From contig CAIUQW010000128.1 in assembly GCA_903901395.1 (NCBI GenBank), forward strand, positions 1-7,053: a stretch of 7,053 nucleotides of DNA, written 5' to 3'. How positions within the stretch are numbered: position 1 is the stretch's first letter; the number at the start of each line of letters is the position of its first letter. The DNA comes from an uncultured Chlorobiales bacterium (lineage in GTDB: Bacteria > Bacteroidota > Chlorobiia > Chlorobiales > Chlorobiaceae). The position numbers were made by a program, and so were the translations under genes. Of this stretch, positions 1 through 6,177 are shown piece by piece. The notes under the pieces were generated by a model, which was not told the origin of the DNA, did not search any database, and saw only the letters and a program-made list of their open reading frames with translations.

Positions 1-193
1 CGCAATTTAATAAACAACAACATGTTGGCCCAATAGTAACAATATGAATTTCCTCACATTGAGATAGTTTAGATAAAAAAAATTACATTGATTTTTAAAG
101 CAATTTTCATATCAATTAACGTAAAACATCAACCCGTTCGGCAATTCACGCCATAAGGATTACAGCACAACAACCGGCCAGATACTGCAACGA
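1..193. other. AT-rich non-coding stretch downstream of the TPR lipoprotein gene
   Basis: No convincing reading frame on either strand. The first ~130 bases are strongly AT-rich with A and T runs, and GC rises toward the end of the lipoprotein gene. Reading the minus strand beyond that gene's stop gives no continuation of its domain. I found no GC-rich hairpin with a T-tract that would make a clear terminator. Confidence 0.5.
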
Positions 194-2254
194 TCACTCT
201 GCGCCATAGGAGCCAAGCCACAGCCATGCGCGGCTGCCGGGCGTTCCGGCTTTTATCGATGCTTTTTGCAGAATATCTGAACCGGTTGCGCCAGTATCGA
301 ACGCTTTTTTTATATCAGCTTTCTGAGCGGATATTTCATTGCCCGTCACCGGTTTCCAGGAAAGAAACACCTGTTCGCCGGGATGAAACAGTTTATAGAT
401 CGCGGCCACCTCAGGATGCGATGCGTCGAAAAACAAGATGTTGCCCTGCGGTTTGACGGATGAATAGATGCTTGCTTCGCCGGCTGATACAAGCCAGGAA
501 ACCCGGTGATCACGCCCCAGCATCGAGCCGCGACCGAGCAGATGGAACGGCTCCGCTTTTGGCGAAACGAAAATGATATTCCGGTAGTCAGCCAGACGGT
601 CGTTCATTGACTGTAAAAGCGCGTCGGTGAGCCATCGTCGATCCGTGTCGTTGGCAAGCGCGGCTTCGGGATTCGGCCCGGCAGTAGCCAACCGCTGCCG
701 CAATGTGGCAAAGCGGGCGTTGACCTCCTCGCCCGGAACCTTCGCGGTGACAATCTGCATCTCGCGGACGCTGACCATCATCGAAGTCGAGAGCGAATCG
801 CGGACGATGAACCTGAGCATTGCCTCGTCGGGCCGGAGCTTTGTCTGAAGCGTGCGCAGCGTGAGCGGCTGGGGCTGCAACCGGGCGGGAAGCGTCGTAT
901 CAATTTTGGCCGCTTCAGCGATCAGCTCGATCAGCCTCCCCTGCTTCTCCCGAATCGCCTTGTCCGCGAACGGCGCGAACTCGAAGCCTCTCCCCTCCTC
1001 GACCATTGTGATCTTGCGCTGGAGCAGGCCCGATATATCACGGGTCAACTCAATGATCTCGTTCTGAACGGCTTCCTTGCCCGGCGGCAAGCGGAGTTCG
1101 GCAATGTTGGCCTGCGTGAGGCGCTGCTGCTCCAGATAATCAGCGAGGGCGGTCGCGTCGAAAAGCTCGGTGTATCGCCCTTCGGCGGCGAGAAGATCGC
1201 CAAGCTCTCCGGCGGCCTCGCGCTCCAGCGTGACGTACTCCGTCGCCGTGGCGGGAATGCCGTAGTGCTGGCAGGCGGCCAGCCCGAGCCGGTACGCCTC
1301 GATCCGCTCGGCTGGCGGCAGCTCGGAGCAGCGACCGAGCATCAAGAGGGACGCGGCTTTGGCGAAAGGCATGTTTCGCGACCCGAAGTATTCGATGACG
1401 CTACGATACGTGTCAGGCTTGCGGACGATGATGTTGTTTGATTCAAACTGGAGGATGGCTACGAGCCTCGGATAACCGGCCTCTTGCGCGATGGCAAGCG
1501 CCCGGAAGAGCAGATAGCTGGCGTTCGGGCGCTGCGACTCCATCTGCTGGAGGCTTTTGGCGGCAATGCGCAGAGCTTTGATTTTCACTTCAGGTTCGGC
1601 CTCCATCGACATCACCCGGCCCGAGATCATGGCGATCTTGCCTGCGAGGTTTTCTGGCGTGTCGATAGCGGCCACCTTGCCCTTGAGAGCGCAATCAAGC
1701 AGGCCGGAGAGGCCCGATATTTTGATGGCGTTATCGTCGGAAGCCGCCAGCTCCGCGTAGATGCGCGACGCCTCGCCCACCTGTCCTGCGAGGAACAGCA
1801 GACGTGCGCGGTCGAAGCGCTGCCATGCGTCGGGAGTTCCGAGCGTGGCCATAACCGACGCCGCTTTACCGTACATGCCGAGTTCGGCATACATCCGCCC
1901 GGTATCGAGCGTAGCTGCATTGCGTAGCGAGTCGGGCAACGTGCCGCCATGCCGCCGGATGGCGTCCCAGGTGCGGAACGCCGCGGAGTAGCGTCCGGTC
2001 AGGAACTCGATCCGGCTCTTCCGGCAGAGCGCATCGAGCGCCGTCTGGCTGAATCCCTTCAGCGTATCCGCCGCCAGTGCGCGGTCGTAGCGTTCGAGCG
2101 CCTCGGTGAATCGCTTCTGGCTGTAAAGACGCGCAGCCTCTTCGTAGAGGGCGGAGGTTTTCGCGCCACTCTCCGGCTGACGGCACGAAGCAAGTGAAAG
2201 CGCGATACAGAGCGGCAACAGGGCGCGAAGGCACGAAAATCGAACAGATTTCAT
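194..2254 (-). CDS. TPR-repeat lipoprotein with a degenerate CHAT-like C-terminal domain
   Basis: The 686-residue protein starts with a basic, hydrophobic signal peptide ending in the lipobox L-A-S-C (residues 21-24), so it should be lipidated on Cys24. At least four TPR-like helical pairs follow (about 35-64, 76-103, 116-139, 147-172), then more helical repeats to ~390 and a charged, possibly coiled-coil stretch (~390-455). Residues ~465-686 follow the order of a CHAT domain: LRPDEAMLRFIV (473-484), IIFVSPKAEPFHLLG (560-574), then GEQVFLSWKPV (626-636) where CHAT proteins have a V-SLW-V strand, and a terminal WLWLGSYGAE (677-686) like the usual WA-F-L-G ending. The part that normally holds the catalytic His and Cys is compressed to ~30 residues, and no HG or ACET motif is visible. 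TPR plus CHAT suggests a protein-interaction or scaffold role at the envelope; the function is unknown. The lipoprotein call is firm, the CHAT assignment is inference. The ATG at 2254 gives the complete signal peptide. Confidence 0.85.
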   Translation of the reverse strand: MKSVRFSCLRALLPLCIALSLASCRQPESGAKTSALYEEAARLYSQKRFTEALERYDRALAADTLKGFSQTALDALCRKSRIEFLTGRYSAAFRTWDAIRRHGGTLPDSLRNAATLDTGRMYAELGMYGKAASVMATLGTPDAWQRFDRARLLFLAGQVGEASRIYAELAASDDNAIKISGLSGLLDCALKGKVAAIDTPENLAGKIAMISGRVMSMEAEPEVKIKALRIAAKSLQQMESQRPNASYLLFRALAIAQEAGYPRLVAILQFESNNIIVRKPDTYRSVIEYFGSRNMPFAKAASLLMLGRCSELPPAERIEAYRLGLAACQHYGIPATATEYVTLEREAAGELGDLLAAEGRYTELFDATALADYLEQQRLTQANIAELRLPPGKEAVQNEIIELTRDISGLLQRKITMVEEGRGFEFAPFADKAIREKQGRLIELIAEAAKIDTTLPARLQPQPLTLRTLQTKLRPDEAMLRFIVRDSLSTSMMVSVREMQIVTAKVPGEEVNARFATLRQRLATAGPNPEAALANDTDRRWLTDALLQSMNDRLADYRNIIFVSPKAEPFHLLGRGSMLGRDHRVSWLVSAGEASIYSSVKPQGNILFFDASHPEVAAIYKLFHPGEQVFLSWKPVTGNEISAQKADIKKAFDTGATGSDILQKASIKAGTPGSRAWLWLGSYGAE

Positions 2255-2443
2255 GGCGAACAGAAACAGGTGATGCAGTTTCGATCATGTTACGCAGAAA
2301 TCCTCACCAAGCCAAGCATCATCGCGCTTGCCGCGGCAACTCTCCGCGATGAACGTTCGGGATTTCAGACCGGTTATGTCAAAGTATTGATGTATCTTGA
2401 GCTTCATCAAAGCAACCATTGCCGATTTACTGAATCTCAACCT
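2255..2443. promoter_or_regulatory. Divergent intergenic region with a perfect 12-bp palindrome
   Basis: This 189-bp spacer lies between the divergently transcribed lipoprotein and transporter genes and must carry both promoters. It contains the perfect palindrome TTGCCGCGGCAA at 2328-2339, a possible regulator site, though a GC-rich palindrome can also arise by chance. The transporter frame stays open through the spacer from a GTG at 2270, but the extra residues do not resemble the family. I could not pick -10/-35 boxes with confidence. Confidence 0.3.
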
Positions 2444-3778
2444 ATGAATCCCCAAAGCGCGGAAGCGCTCGTCATTCTACTATTGATTCTCCTTCAGGGA
2501 GCGCTCTCCCTGGCCGAGTTCGCCATCATCTCTTCGAGTCCGACCCGCCTGCGCGAGTTGCGCGATGCCGGATATCCGGCGGCCTCCGTCGCGCTGAAGC
2601 TTCAGGAGAACGCCGCCCGGTTGCTCTCCTCCATCAAGGTGACGGCGACACTCATCGCCACGCTGACGGGCGTCCTCGGCGGGCTTTTCTTTTCAAAGCC
2701 TCTCGGCGATCTGTTTAGTTCCATTGCCCTTACGGAAATCTACCGGCTCCCCGCTGCACTCACGCTCGTGATCGCTTTGCTGGCGTATCTGACCTATCTT
2801 TTTGGCGGACTGCTGCCGAAAAAAATCGCTCTGCGACATCCAGAATTCATTACAGTGAGAATCGCCGGATTCATCGACAAGCTCTGCGTCATCAGCGCTC
2901 CGGCTGTGTTTCTTGCCGACATGTCGGCGTCGCTCGCGCTCAGGGCGTTCGGCATCGAGGAGAGCGAAAAGCCGCAGGTGTGCGACGAGGATGTGATGCT
3001 CATGATACGGCAGGGGGCAAAAAAAGGGGTTTTCGAGTCGGTCGAGTACGAGATGATTTCGAGAATTTTCCGCATGAGCGACAAGCGGGCGAGCGCCATG
3101 ATGACGCCGCGCCGCGAGATCGAGTGGCTTGATCTCGAAAGGCCGGACGAGGAGCTGATCGCGCGGATCAAGGCCAGCGGTCGCTCGCGCTTTCCGGTGG
3201 CGCAGGGCAGCCTCGACGAGCTTCTGGGCGTGGTGCGGTCGCTCGATCTGGTCAACTTCAGCCTCTCGTCGAAAGGGGGCATCAAGGCGGCCATCCGGGA
3301 GTCGATGAAGCCGCCGCTCTTCGTGCCCGAATCGGTCCCTGCATTCAAGGTGCTGGAACTCTTCAGGAAAAACCGCGCTCACCTGGCGCTGGTGATCGAC
3401 GAACACGGCTCGGTGCAGGGCGCGATTACGCTGACCGACGTACTTGAAAGCATCGTCGGCGACGTACCGGCAGACGACGTCGAGGGAGGCGAAAAGCGCA
3501 TCGTGCGCCGAAGCGAGCGCACCTGGCTGGTCGATGGCATGGTGCCGGTCGATGAGTTCCTCGCCGCCTTCAACCTCGATGCGAGCGAGTTCATCGACGA
3601 GAACGAGCCACGTTTCGACACAATGGGAGGTTTCATGATGACCCGCCTCGGTGAAGTGCCCTCGGTCTCCGACGCCGTCCGGTCGAACGGCCTCACCTTC
3701 AAGGTGATCAAAATGAACGGCAAGCGCGTCGGGCGAATTCTGGTCGAGCGAGAAGCGAAAAGCGTGGCGAAAAAATAG
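2444..3778 (+). CDS. CNNM/CorC-HlyC family membrane transporter (DUF21 + CBS pair + CorC_HlyC)
   Basis: Reading from the ATG at 2444 gives 444 residues. The frame is open from a GTG at 2270, but the first 58 extra residues are not family-like, and the usual hydrophobic first helix starts right after this ATG. Residues ~5-165 are a DUF21 transmembrane domain with SLAEFAI (22-28), a helix at ~66-82, another at ~103-122 and the LLPKKIAL loop (123-130). A linker with the typical GAKKGVFESVEYEMISRIF leads into a CBS pair: MMTPRREIEWLDL through GRSRFPV to LLGVVRSLDLV (219-270), then VPAFKVLELFRKNRAHLALVIDEHG through TLTDVLESIVGD (298-340). A CorC_HlyC domain (~352-436) closes the protein. Relatives are implicated in Mg2+ efflux or, for the YtfL/PaeA branch, polyamine efflux; CBS domains commonly bind adenine nucleotides. 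Substrate is not decidable here. The usual GE--PK membrane motif reads GG--PK (121-126). No strong Shine-Dalgarno precedes the start. Confidence 0.92.
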   Translation: MNPQSAEALVILLLILLQGALSLAEFAIISSSPTRLRELRDAGYPAASVALKLQENAARLLSSIKVTATLIATLTGVLGGLFFSKPLGDLFSSIALTEIYRLPAALTLVIALLAYLTYLFGGLLPKKIALRHPEFITVRIAGFIDKLCVISAPAVFLADMSASLALRAFGIEESEKPQVCDEDVMLMIRQGAKKGVFESVEYEMISRIFRMSDKRASAMMTPRREIEWLDLERPDEELIARIKASGRSRFPVAQGSLDELLGVVRSLDLVNFSLSSKGGIKAAIRESMKPPLFVPESVPAFKVLELFRKNRAHLALVIDEHGSVQGAITLTDVLESIVGDVPADDVEGGEKRIVRRSERTWLVDGMVPVDEFLAAFNLDASEFIDENEPRFDTMGGFMMTRLGEVPSVSDAVRSNGLTFKVIKMNGKRVGRILVEREAKSVAKK

Positions 3779-3874
3779 CAGCCTGCTTTTCGAGGCAGTG
3801 TAGCGGAATGGTGTCCGAAGCAAAAAATCGGGCAAGCACTGCGGCTATGAACTCCATCATTGCTTTTTCATCTA

Positions 3875-4038
3875 GTGTCACGTCAATACCAAAAAGTCTT
3901 GACCTTTCTCCGTCATTGCGAGGAGCAGTGCGACGTGGCAATCCATGCGAAATCAGTGATGGTGCTTAAAGATGGATCGCCACGTCCCGACAGGTCGGGA
4001 CTCGCGATGACGAATGTCCGTCATTTTCCTTGTGACAC
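3875..4038. repeat. Possible outer inverted repeat enclosing the palindromic element
   Basis: GTGTCAC at 3875-3881 is the exact complement of GTGACAC at 4032-4038. Just outside, CTAG (3872-3875) and CTAG (4042-4045) also mirror each other, with a 4-base offset. Together they frame the palindromic repeat almost symmetrically, as the ends of a small non-autonomous element (MITE-like, ~165 bp) might. A 7-bp match is short and could be chance. Confidence 0.3.
3911..4012. repeat. Imperfect palindromic dispersed-type repeat element
   Basis: The left end CGTCATTGCGAG (3911-3922) pairs with CTCGCGATGACG (4001-4012) at 11 of 12 positions. Further in, CGACGTGGCAATCCAT (3931-3946) matches the complement of ATGGATCGCCACGTCCCG (3972-3989) with few mismatches. 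The right arm also contains an extra hairpin, GTCCCGAC-AG-GTCGGGAC (3984-4001). Repeats with CGTCATTGCGAG and GGCAATCC arms are known as dispersed intergenic palindromes in several bacterial phyla and give spurious peptides such as RHCEEQCDVAIH, seen here on the plus strand. The transcript would fold into a long stem-loop. Only one copy lies in this window, so its dispersed nature is from general knowledge. Confidence 0.75.
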
Positions 4039-4175
4039 AATACTAGGTCTGTAACCTTGCAAGATTTTTCCTAACCAGGATTGTATTAGAATGCGAGCTG
4101 CCCAGTAATTTTTCGCAAATCTGCATCGCACAACTCCGATCAGCCGCCAGCTCGCACGAACAGGGGCGGCTATAG

Positions 4176-4259
4176 AGAGCGCTGCTCGAACACAACAAGC
4201 ATATCCGCGCAATGGTGCTGGAGGTCAACGACTCGATCAGCGCGATATTGGGAGCGTGA
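4176..4259 (+). pseudogene. Short coding remnant, possible 3' end of a lost gene
   Basis: After an in-frame TAG (4173-4175), 27 codons read like the C-terminus of a real protein: a charged, amphipathic stretch RALLEHNKHIRAMVLEV, then NDSISAILGA and a TGA stop. No start codon with a ribosome site precedes it; the only ATG is internal at 4212. Its last third coincides with the direct repeat that recurs after the antitoxin gene, where the same frame still encodes VNDSIS. The simplest reading is the tail of a gene whose body was lost when the accessory genes arrived. The family is not recognised. Confidence 0.3.
4222..4259 (+). repeat. Direct repeat flanking the toxin-antitoxin operon, left copy
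   Basis: AGGTCAACGACTCGATCAGC and the following CGCGAT match the right copy at 5021-5045 at 23 of the first 25 positions. Similarity continues more weakly through GGGAG-GTGA. The copies are in the same orientation about 800 bp apart and enclose the whole toxin-antitoxin operon. Confidence 0.6.
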
Positions 4260-4298
4260 TGGTAGAGGCCAATGAAACGCTGAACGTCAACATTCGGT

Positions 4299-4327
4299 TT
4301 GCAATACATATCACCGGGTGATATATT
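4299..4327 (+). promoter_or_regulatory. Candidate promoter of the toxin-antitoxin operon
   Basis: TTGCAA (4299-4304) and TATATT (4322-4327) form a sigma-70-like pair with the ideal 17-base spacing. The -10 box ends only 5 bases before the ATG at 4333, so this promoter would give a leaderless or nearly leaderless toxin transcript. That is unusual and lowers confidence. Confidence 0.4.
4308..4324. promoter_or_regulatory. Candidate autoregulatory operator palindrome of the toxin-antitoxin operon
   Basis: ATATCACC-G-GGTGATAT is a perfect 8-bp inverted repeat around one central base. It overlaps the spacer and -10 box of the candidate promoter and ends 8 bases before the toxin ATG. Type II antitoxins with an XRE helix-turn-helix usually bind such palindromes to repress their own operon, so the product of the second gene (4706-5008) is the likely binder. 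Binding is inferred. Confidence 0.6.
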
Positions 4328-4332
4328 TCTTC

Positions 4333-4713
4333 ATGAGAGTTTTCAAGAACAAATGGTTCAGCCACTGGGCGCGTCGCGAGGGAATGGCCGATGCGGTCTT
4401 GCTGAAAGCTGCCGGAGAGATCGCAGCAGGTCTGGTTGAGGCTGATCTTGGAGGTGGTCTGTTCAAAAAGCGGTTGCCTCGACAAGGCGGCGGCAAAAGC
4501 GGCGGCTATCGCGTACTTGTGGGTTACAAGAAGCCCAACGCTGATCGGATCATTTTTCTTTATGCCTTTGCAAAGAACGACAAAGCCAATATTTCAGACA
4601 GGGAAAAATACGCGTTGAGCTTTACTGCCGAGTCGTTTGTTTCGGCAACTGACGAGCGTATCGCAGCGCTTTTATCGACAAATGTTATCTGGGAGGTACC
4701 GATTGATGAGTGA
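4333..4713 (+). CDS. RelE/HigB-like type II toxin (DUF1044 family)
   Basis: The 126-residue protein starts MRVFKNKWFSHWARREG and continues with AAGLVEADLGGGLFKKRL (31-48), the glycine/lysine loop GGGKSGGYRVLVGYKK (52-67), IIFLYAFAKNDKANIS (73-88) and EKYALSF (91-97). This is the characteristic layout of the DUF1044 branch of RelE/ParE-like toxins. Many RelE-superfamily toxins cleave mRNA at the ribosome; that activity is inferred here. A GTG at 4318 would add five residues, but it lies inside the operator palindrome and the family begins at this ATG. No good Shine-Dalgarno precedes the ATG. The last codons overlap the antitoxin start by 8 bases (ATGAGTGA), so the genes are translationally coupled, with the toxin first as in HigBA-type loci. 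Residues ~98-126 are more divergent than the core but the frame is intact. Confidence 0.88.
   Translation: MRVFKNKWFSHWARREGMADAVLLKAAGEIAAGLVEADLGGGLFKKRLPRQGGGKSGGYRVLVGYKKPNADRIIFLYAFAKNDKANISDREKYALSFTAESFVSATDERIAALLSTNVIWEVPIDE
4691..4696 (+). promoter_or_regulatory. Shine-Dalgarno of the antitoxin gene inside the toxin gene
   Basis: GGGAGG lies 9 bases before the ATG at 4706. It is the strongest ribosome site in the operon, while the toxin has none visible, consistent with antitoxin being made in excess. It fixes the antitoxin start at 4706 rather than the upstream in-frame alternative at 4637. Confidence 0.7.
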
Positions 4714-5008
4714 GATTCTGGATATAGCGCATGAGATGGCGCAAGACCTTTTCAAAGCTGGCGTTATGGACGAAGTGACGATGCGTGCGGTCGAGGCGCT
4801 TTGCCTGCCGACCAAACAGCCATTCGGCCCGGATGACATTCGCCGCATTCGCACGGCCAACCATGTCAGCCAAGCCGTTTTTGCCGCCCTCCTCGGCATC
4901 GGCAAAACGACAGTTCAGCAATGGGAACAAGGTCTGAAAAAGCCCAGCGGAGCCGCACAACGCCTGCTTGATTTGATCGATCGAAAAGGCCTGGCGATTC
5001 TGGGGTGA
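4706..5008 (+). CDS. XRE-family (HigA/NadS-like) antitoxin
   Basis: The protein has 100 residues. An N-terminal helical part (1-38, MSEILDIAHEMAQDLFKAGV and on) probably helps contact the toxin. A C-terminal helix-turn-helix follows: DDIRRIR (43-49), SQAVFAALLGIGKTTVQQWE (55-74), then QGLKKPSGAAQRLLDLID (75-92). The SQ-FA-LLG---TTVQ-WEQG-KKP-G pattern is typical of COG2944/NadS-like regulators paired with DUF1044 toxins. It should neutralise the upstream toxin and repress the operon through the palindrome at 4308-4324 (inferred). Start chosen from the GGGAGG site and the 8-base overlap with the toxin; a longer frame from 4637 would run through the toxin gene and lacks family-like sequence. 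Confidence 0.88.
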   Translation: MSEILDIAHEMAQDLFKAGVMDEVTMRAVEALCLPTKQPFGPDDIRRIRTANHVSQAVFAALLGIGKTTVQQWEQGLKKPSGAAQRLLDLIDRKGLAILG

Positions 5009-5020
5009 AACCGGAGCAAA

Positions 5021-5058
5021 AGGTCAACGATTCGATCAGCACGATTCCTGGGAGAGTG
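5021..5058 (+). repeat. Direct repeat flanking the toxin-antitoxin operon, right copy
   Basis: AGGTCAACGATTCGATCAGC followed by ACGATTCCTGGGAGAGTGA corresponds to the left copy at 4222-4259: 23 of the first 25 bases match, then a gapped, weaker match. It begins 12 bases after the antitoxin stop. The frame that is coding-like in the left copy here still reads VNDSIS. Confidence 0.6.
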
Positions 5059-5083
5059 AGAGAAGTTTGGCACTGTAATAAAA

Positions 5084-5111
5084 TGGATGTTTTATAGAGA
5101 TTTTGTAATAT
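5084..5111 (+). promoter_or_regulatory. Weak candidate promoter for the HNH gene
   Basis: TGGATG (5084-5089) and TAATAT (5106-5111) are 16 bases apart, which would leave a ~50-base leader before the ATG at 5167. The -10 is good but the -35 matches consensus at only about half its positions. In an AT-rich region such boxes are common. Confidence 0.25.
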
Positions 5112-5166
5112 CAATGAGTTGCAATTTCTCAGTTGTGCCATTAAACATAGAAGCTATATTATTGAA

Positions 5167-6177
5167 ATGATTTGCATATTTTGCAATAAAGAATTCAACA
5201 AGCGAAAAACAGGCGATCATATTATACCTCAAGGACTAGGTAAATTCAAGCCAGAAAAAACTATTCACTGCATCTGTAAAGATTGTGACAGCAAACACGG
5301 AAACAGCTTTGAGAGGATAGCTCTACGAACAGGGCTGATTGGGTTTTTTAGGTCAATATATGGAATAAAAAGTAAAAACAACCAAAATTCTAAACCACAC
5401 AGTCTATCTCTTGACAAGTTTAATGCTATCGAATCACAAGAATTCAGTATCACAAATCTGAGTAACCCAGATCATAATGTATATATTGATGGAAATGTAA
5501 TGCATGCGAATAAAATACTTATCTCAAAAAACAATAACGTCATAAAATCTATCGACATCCCAACAACAAGAGACATCAGAGATATTTGTAATTTTATAGA
5601 GTCTATTATAAAGAATAAAAGCGACGGCCTTTCAATTGAAATACAGGCGCATAGCGACTATCAGCCAGTTTTTGAAGAACTTACAAACAGAGGATTCCGA
5701 TTTGAAACGAAAATACTTAAGCATGATAAAAGTGAAATAGAAATACTTAATATAAGCTCAATCTTATCAGAAAATCATTTCAGATTCATATCATCAATTG
5801 CCTTAAAAAGCATGCTGTATCTTGATTATAGCCACTCACTACTACGAAATGTCATAGAATATATTAAAGATGGAAACATCTCTCATGCAGCGCATATAGA
5901 TATCAATCAGGCGGAGTCCGGATTTGACACACTTGATGCCCCACCACTCAACAATTTTCGACATATAATCGAGTGGAGAATATCAGATAAGCATATACTT
6001 ATCAAGGCGTCCATTCTTGCCCATAAAAACGTAAATGGGCTTAGATTTTACATTTCCTTTCCCACTGGTCAAGATAACAAGATAATAATACCATATGGAA
6101 AAATCATAGCAATACATGGGGATACGCCCCGAAATGGAACACTTGAAATATTCAAAGGCGATACACAAGTCGTATAA
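5167..6177 (+). CDS. Stand-alone HNH endonuclease (HNH_5-like) with unassigned C-terminal region
   Basis: The protein has 336 residues from the ATG at 5167. The frame opens at a TTG (5119), but HNH proteins of this type often start right at the zinc ribbon, as this ATG does. Residues 1-50 form the nuclease module: C3-x2-C6, the DHIIPQGLG motif (17-25, catalytic His18), C37-x2-C40, and HGNSFERIA (44-52) with Asn46. The four cysteines should bind a structural zinc and the His-Asn-containing beta-beta-alpha fold a catalytic metal for DNA cleavage (family knowledge). Residues ~60-336 are soluble, Asn/Ser/Ile-rich, with no domain I recognise, and probably give target specificity. GC content is low, roughly 25-33% in sampled lines against well over 50% in the flanking resident genes, with AT-ending codons, suggesting horizontal transfer. 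It follows the toxin-antitoxin operon by ~160 bp on the same strand. A defence or mobile-element role is plausible but unproven. Confidence 0.8.
   Translation: MICIFCNKEFNKRKTGDHIIPQGLGKFKPEKTIHCICKDCDSKHGNSFERIALRTGLIGFFRSIYGIKSKNNQNSKPHSLSLDKFNAIESQEFSITNLSNPDHNVYIDGNVMHANKILISKNNNVIKSIDIPTTRDIRDICNFIESIIKNKSDGLSIEIQAHSDYQPVFEELTNRGFRFETKILKHDKSEIEILNISSILSENHFRFISSIALKSMLYLDYSHSLLRNVIEYIKDGNISHAAHIDINQAESGFDTLDAPPLNNFRHIIEWRISDKHILIKASILAHKNVNGLRFYISFPTGQDNKIIIPYGKIIAIHGDTPRNGTLEIFKGDTQVV

Larger units (their letters stand above)
3779..4298. other. Gene-poor spacer between transporter and toxin-antitoxin operon
   Basis: About 500 bases without a credible intact gene. It holds a palindromic repeat element (3911-4012), a weak outer inverted repeat (3875-3881 with 4032-4038), a short protein-like remnant (4176-4259) and one copy of a direct repeat (4222-4259). 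Small hairpins just after the transporter stop (GCCT/AGGC near 3782-3795) are too short and lack a T-tract, so I do not call a terminator. Confidence 0.6.

Noticed and set aside
1484..1927. Plus-strand 147-codon frame inside the lipoprotein gene
   Set aside because: Antisense to a well-supported TPR region; no domain, no ribosome site, shadow of codon bias.
2270..2443. N-terminal extension of the transporter from GTG 2270
   Set aside because: The extra 58 residues include no signal or family motif, and the extension would put the start within 16 bases of the divergent gene's start.
2693..3835. Long minus-strand frame of 380 codons opposite the transporter gene
   Set aside because: It is the antisense shadow of a strongly supported CNNM/CorC gene in GC-rich DNA; the peptide is His/Arg/Asp-rich and unlike any family.
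3708..3941. Minus-strand frame of 77 codons overlapping the transporter's 3' end
   Set aside because: The middle part (DVTLDEKAMMEFIAAVLARF) looks somewhat protein-like, but the frame begins in the repeat and runs antisense into the transporter gene, so it is not supported.
3860..4054. Plus-strand frame of 64 codons through the palindromic repeat
   Set aside because: Its peptide RHCEEQCDVAIH is the familiar spurious translation of this repeat type.
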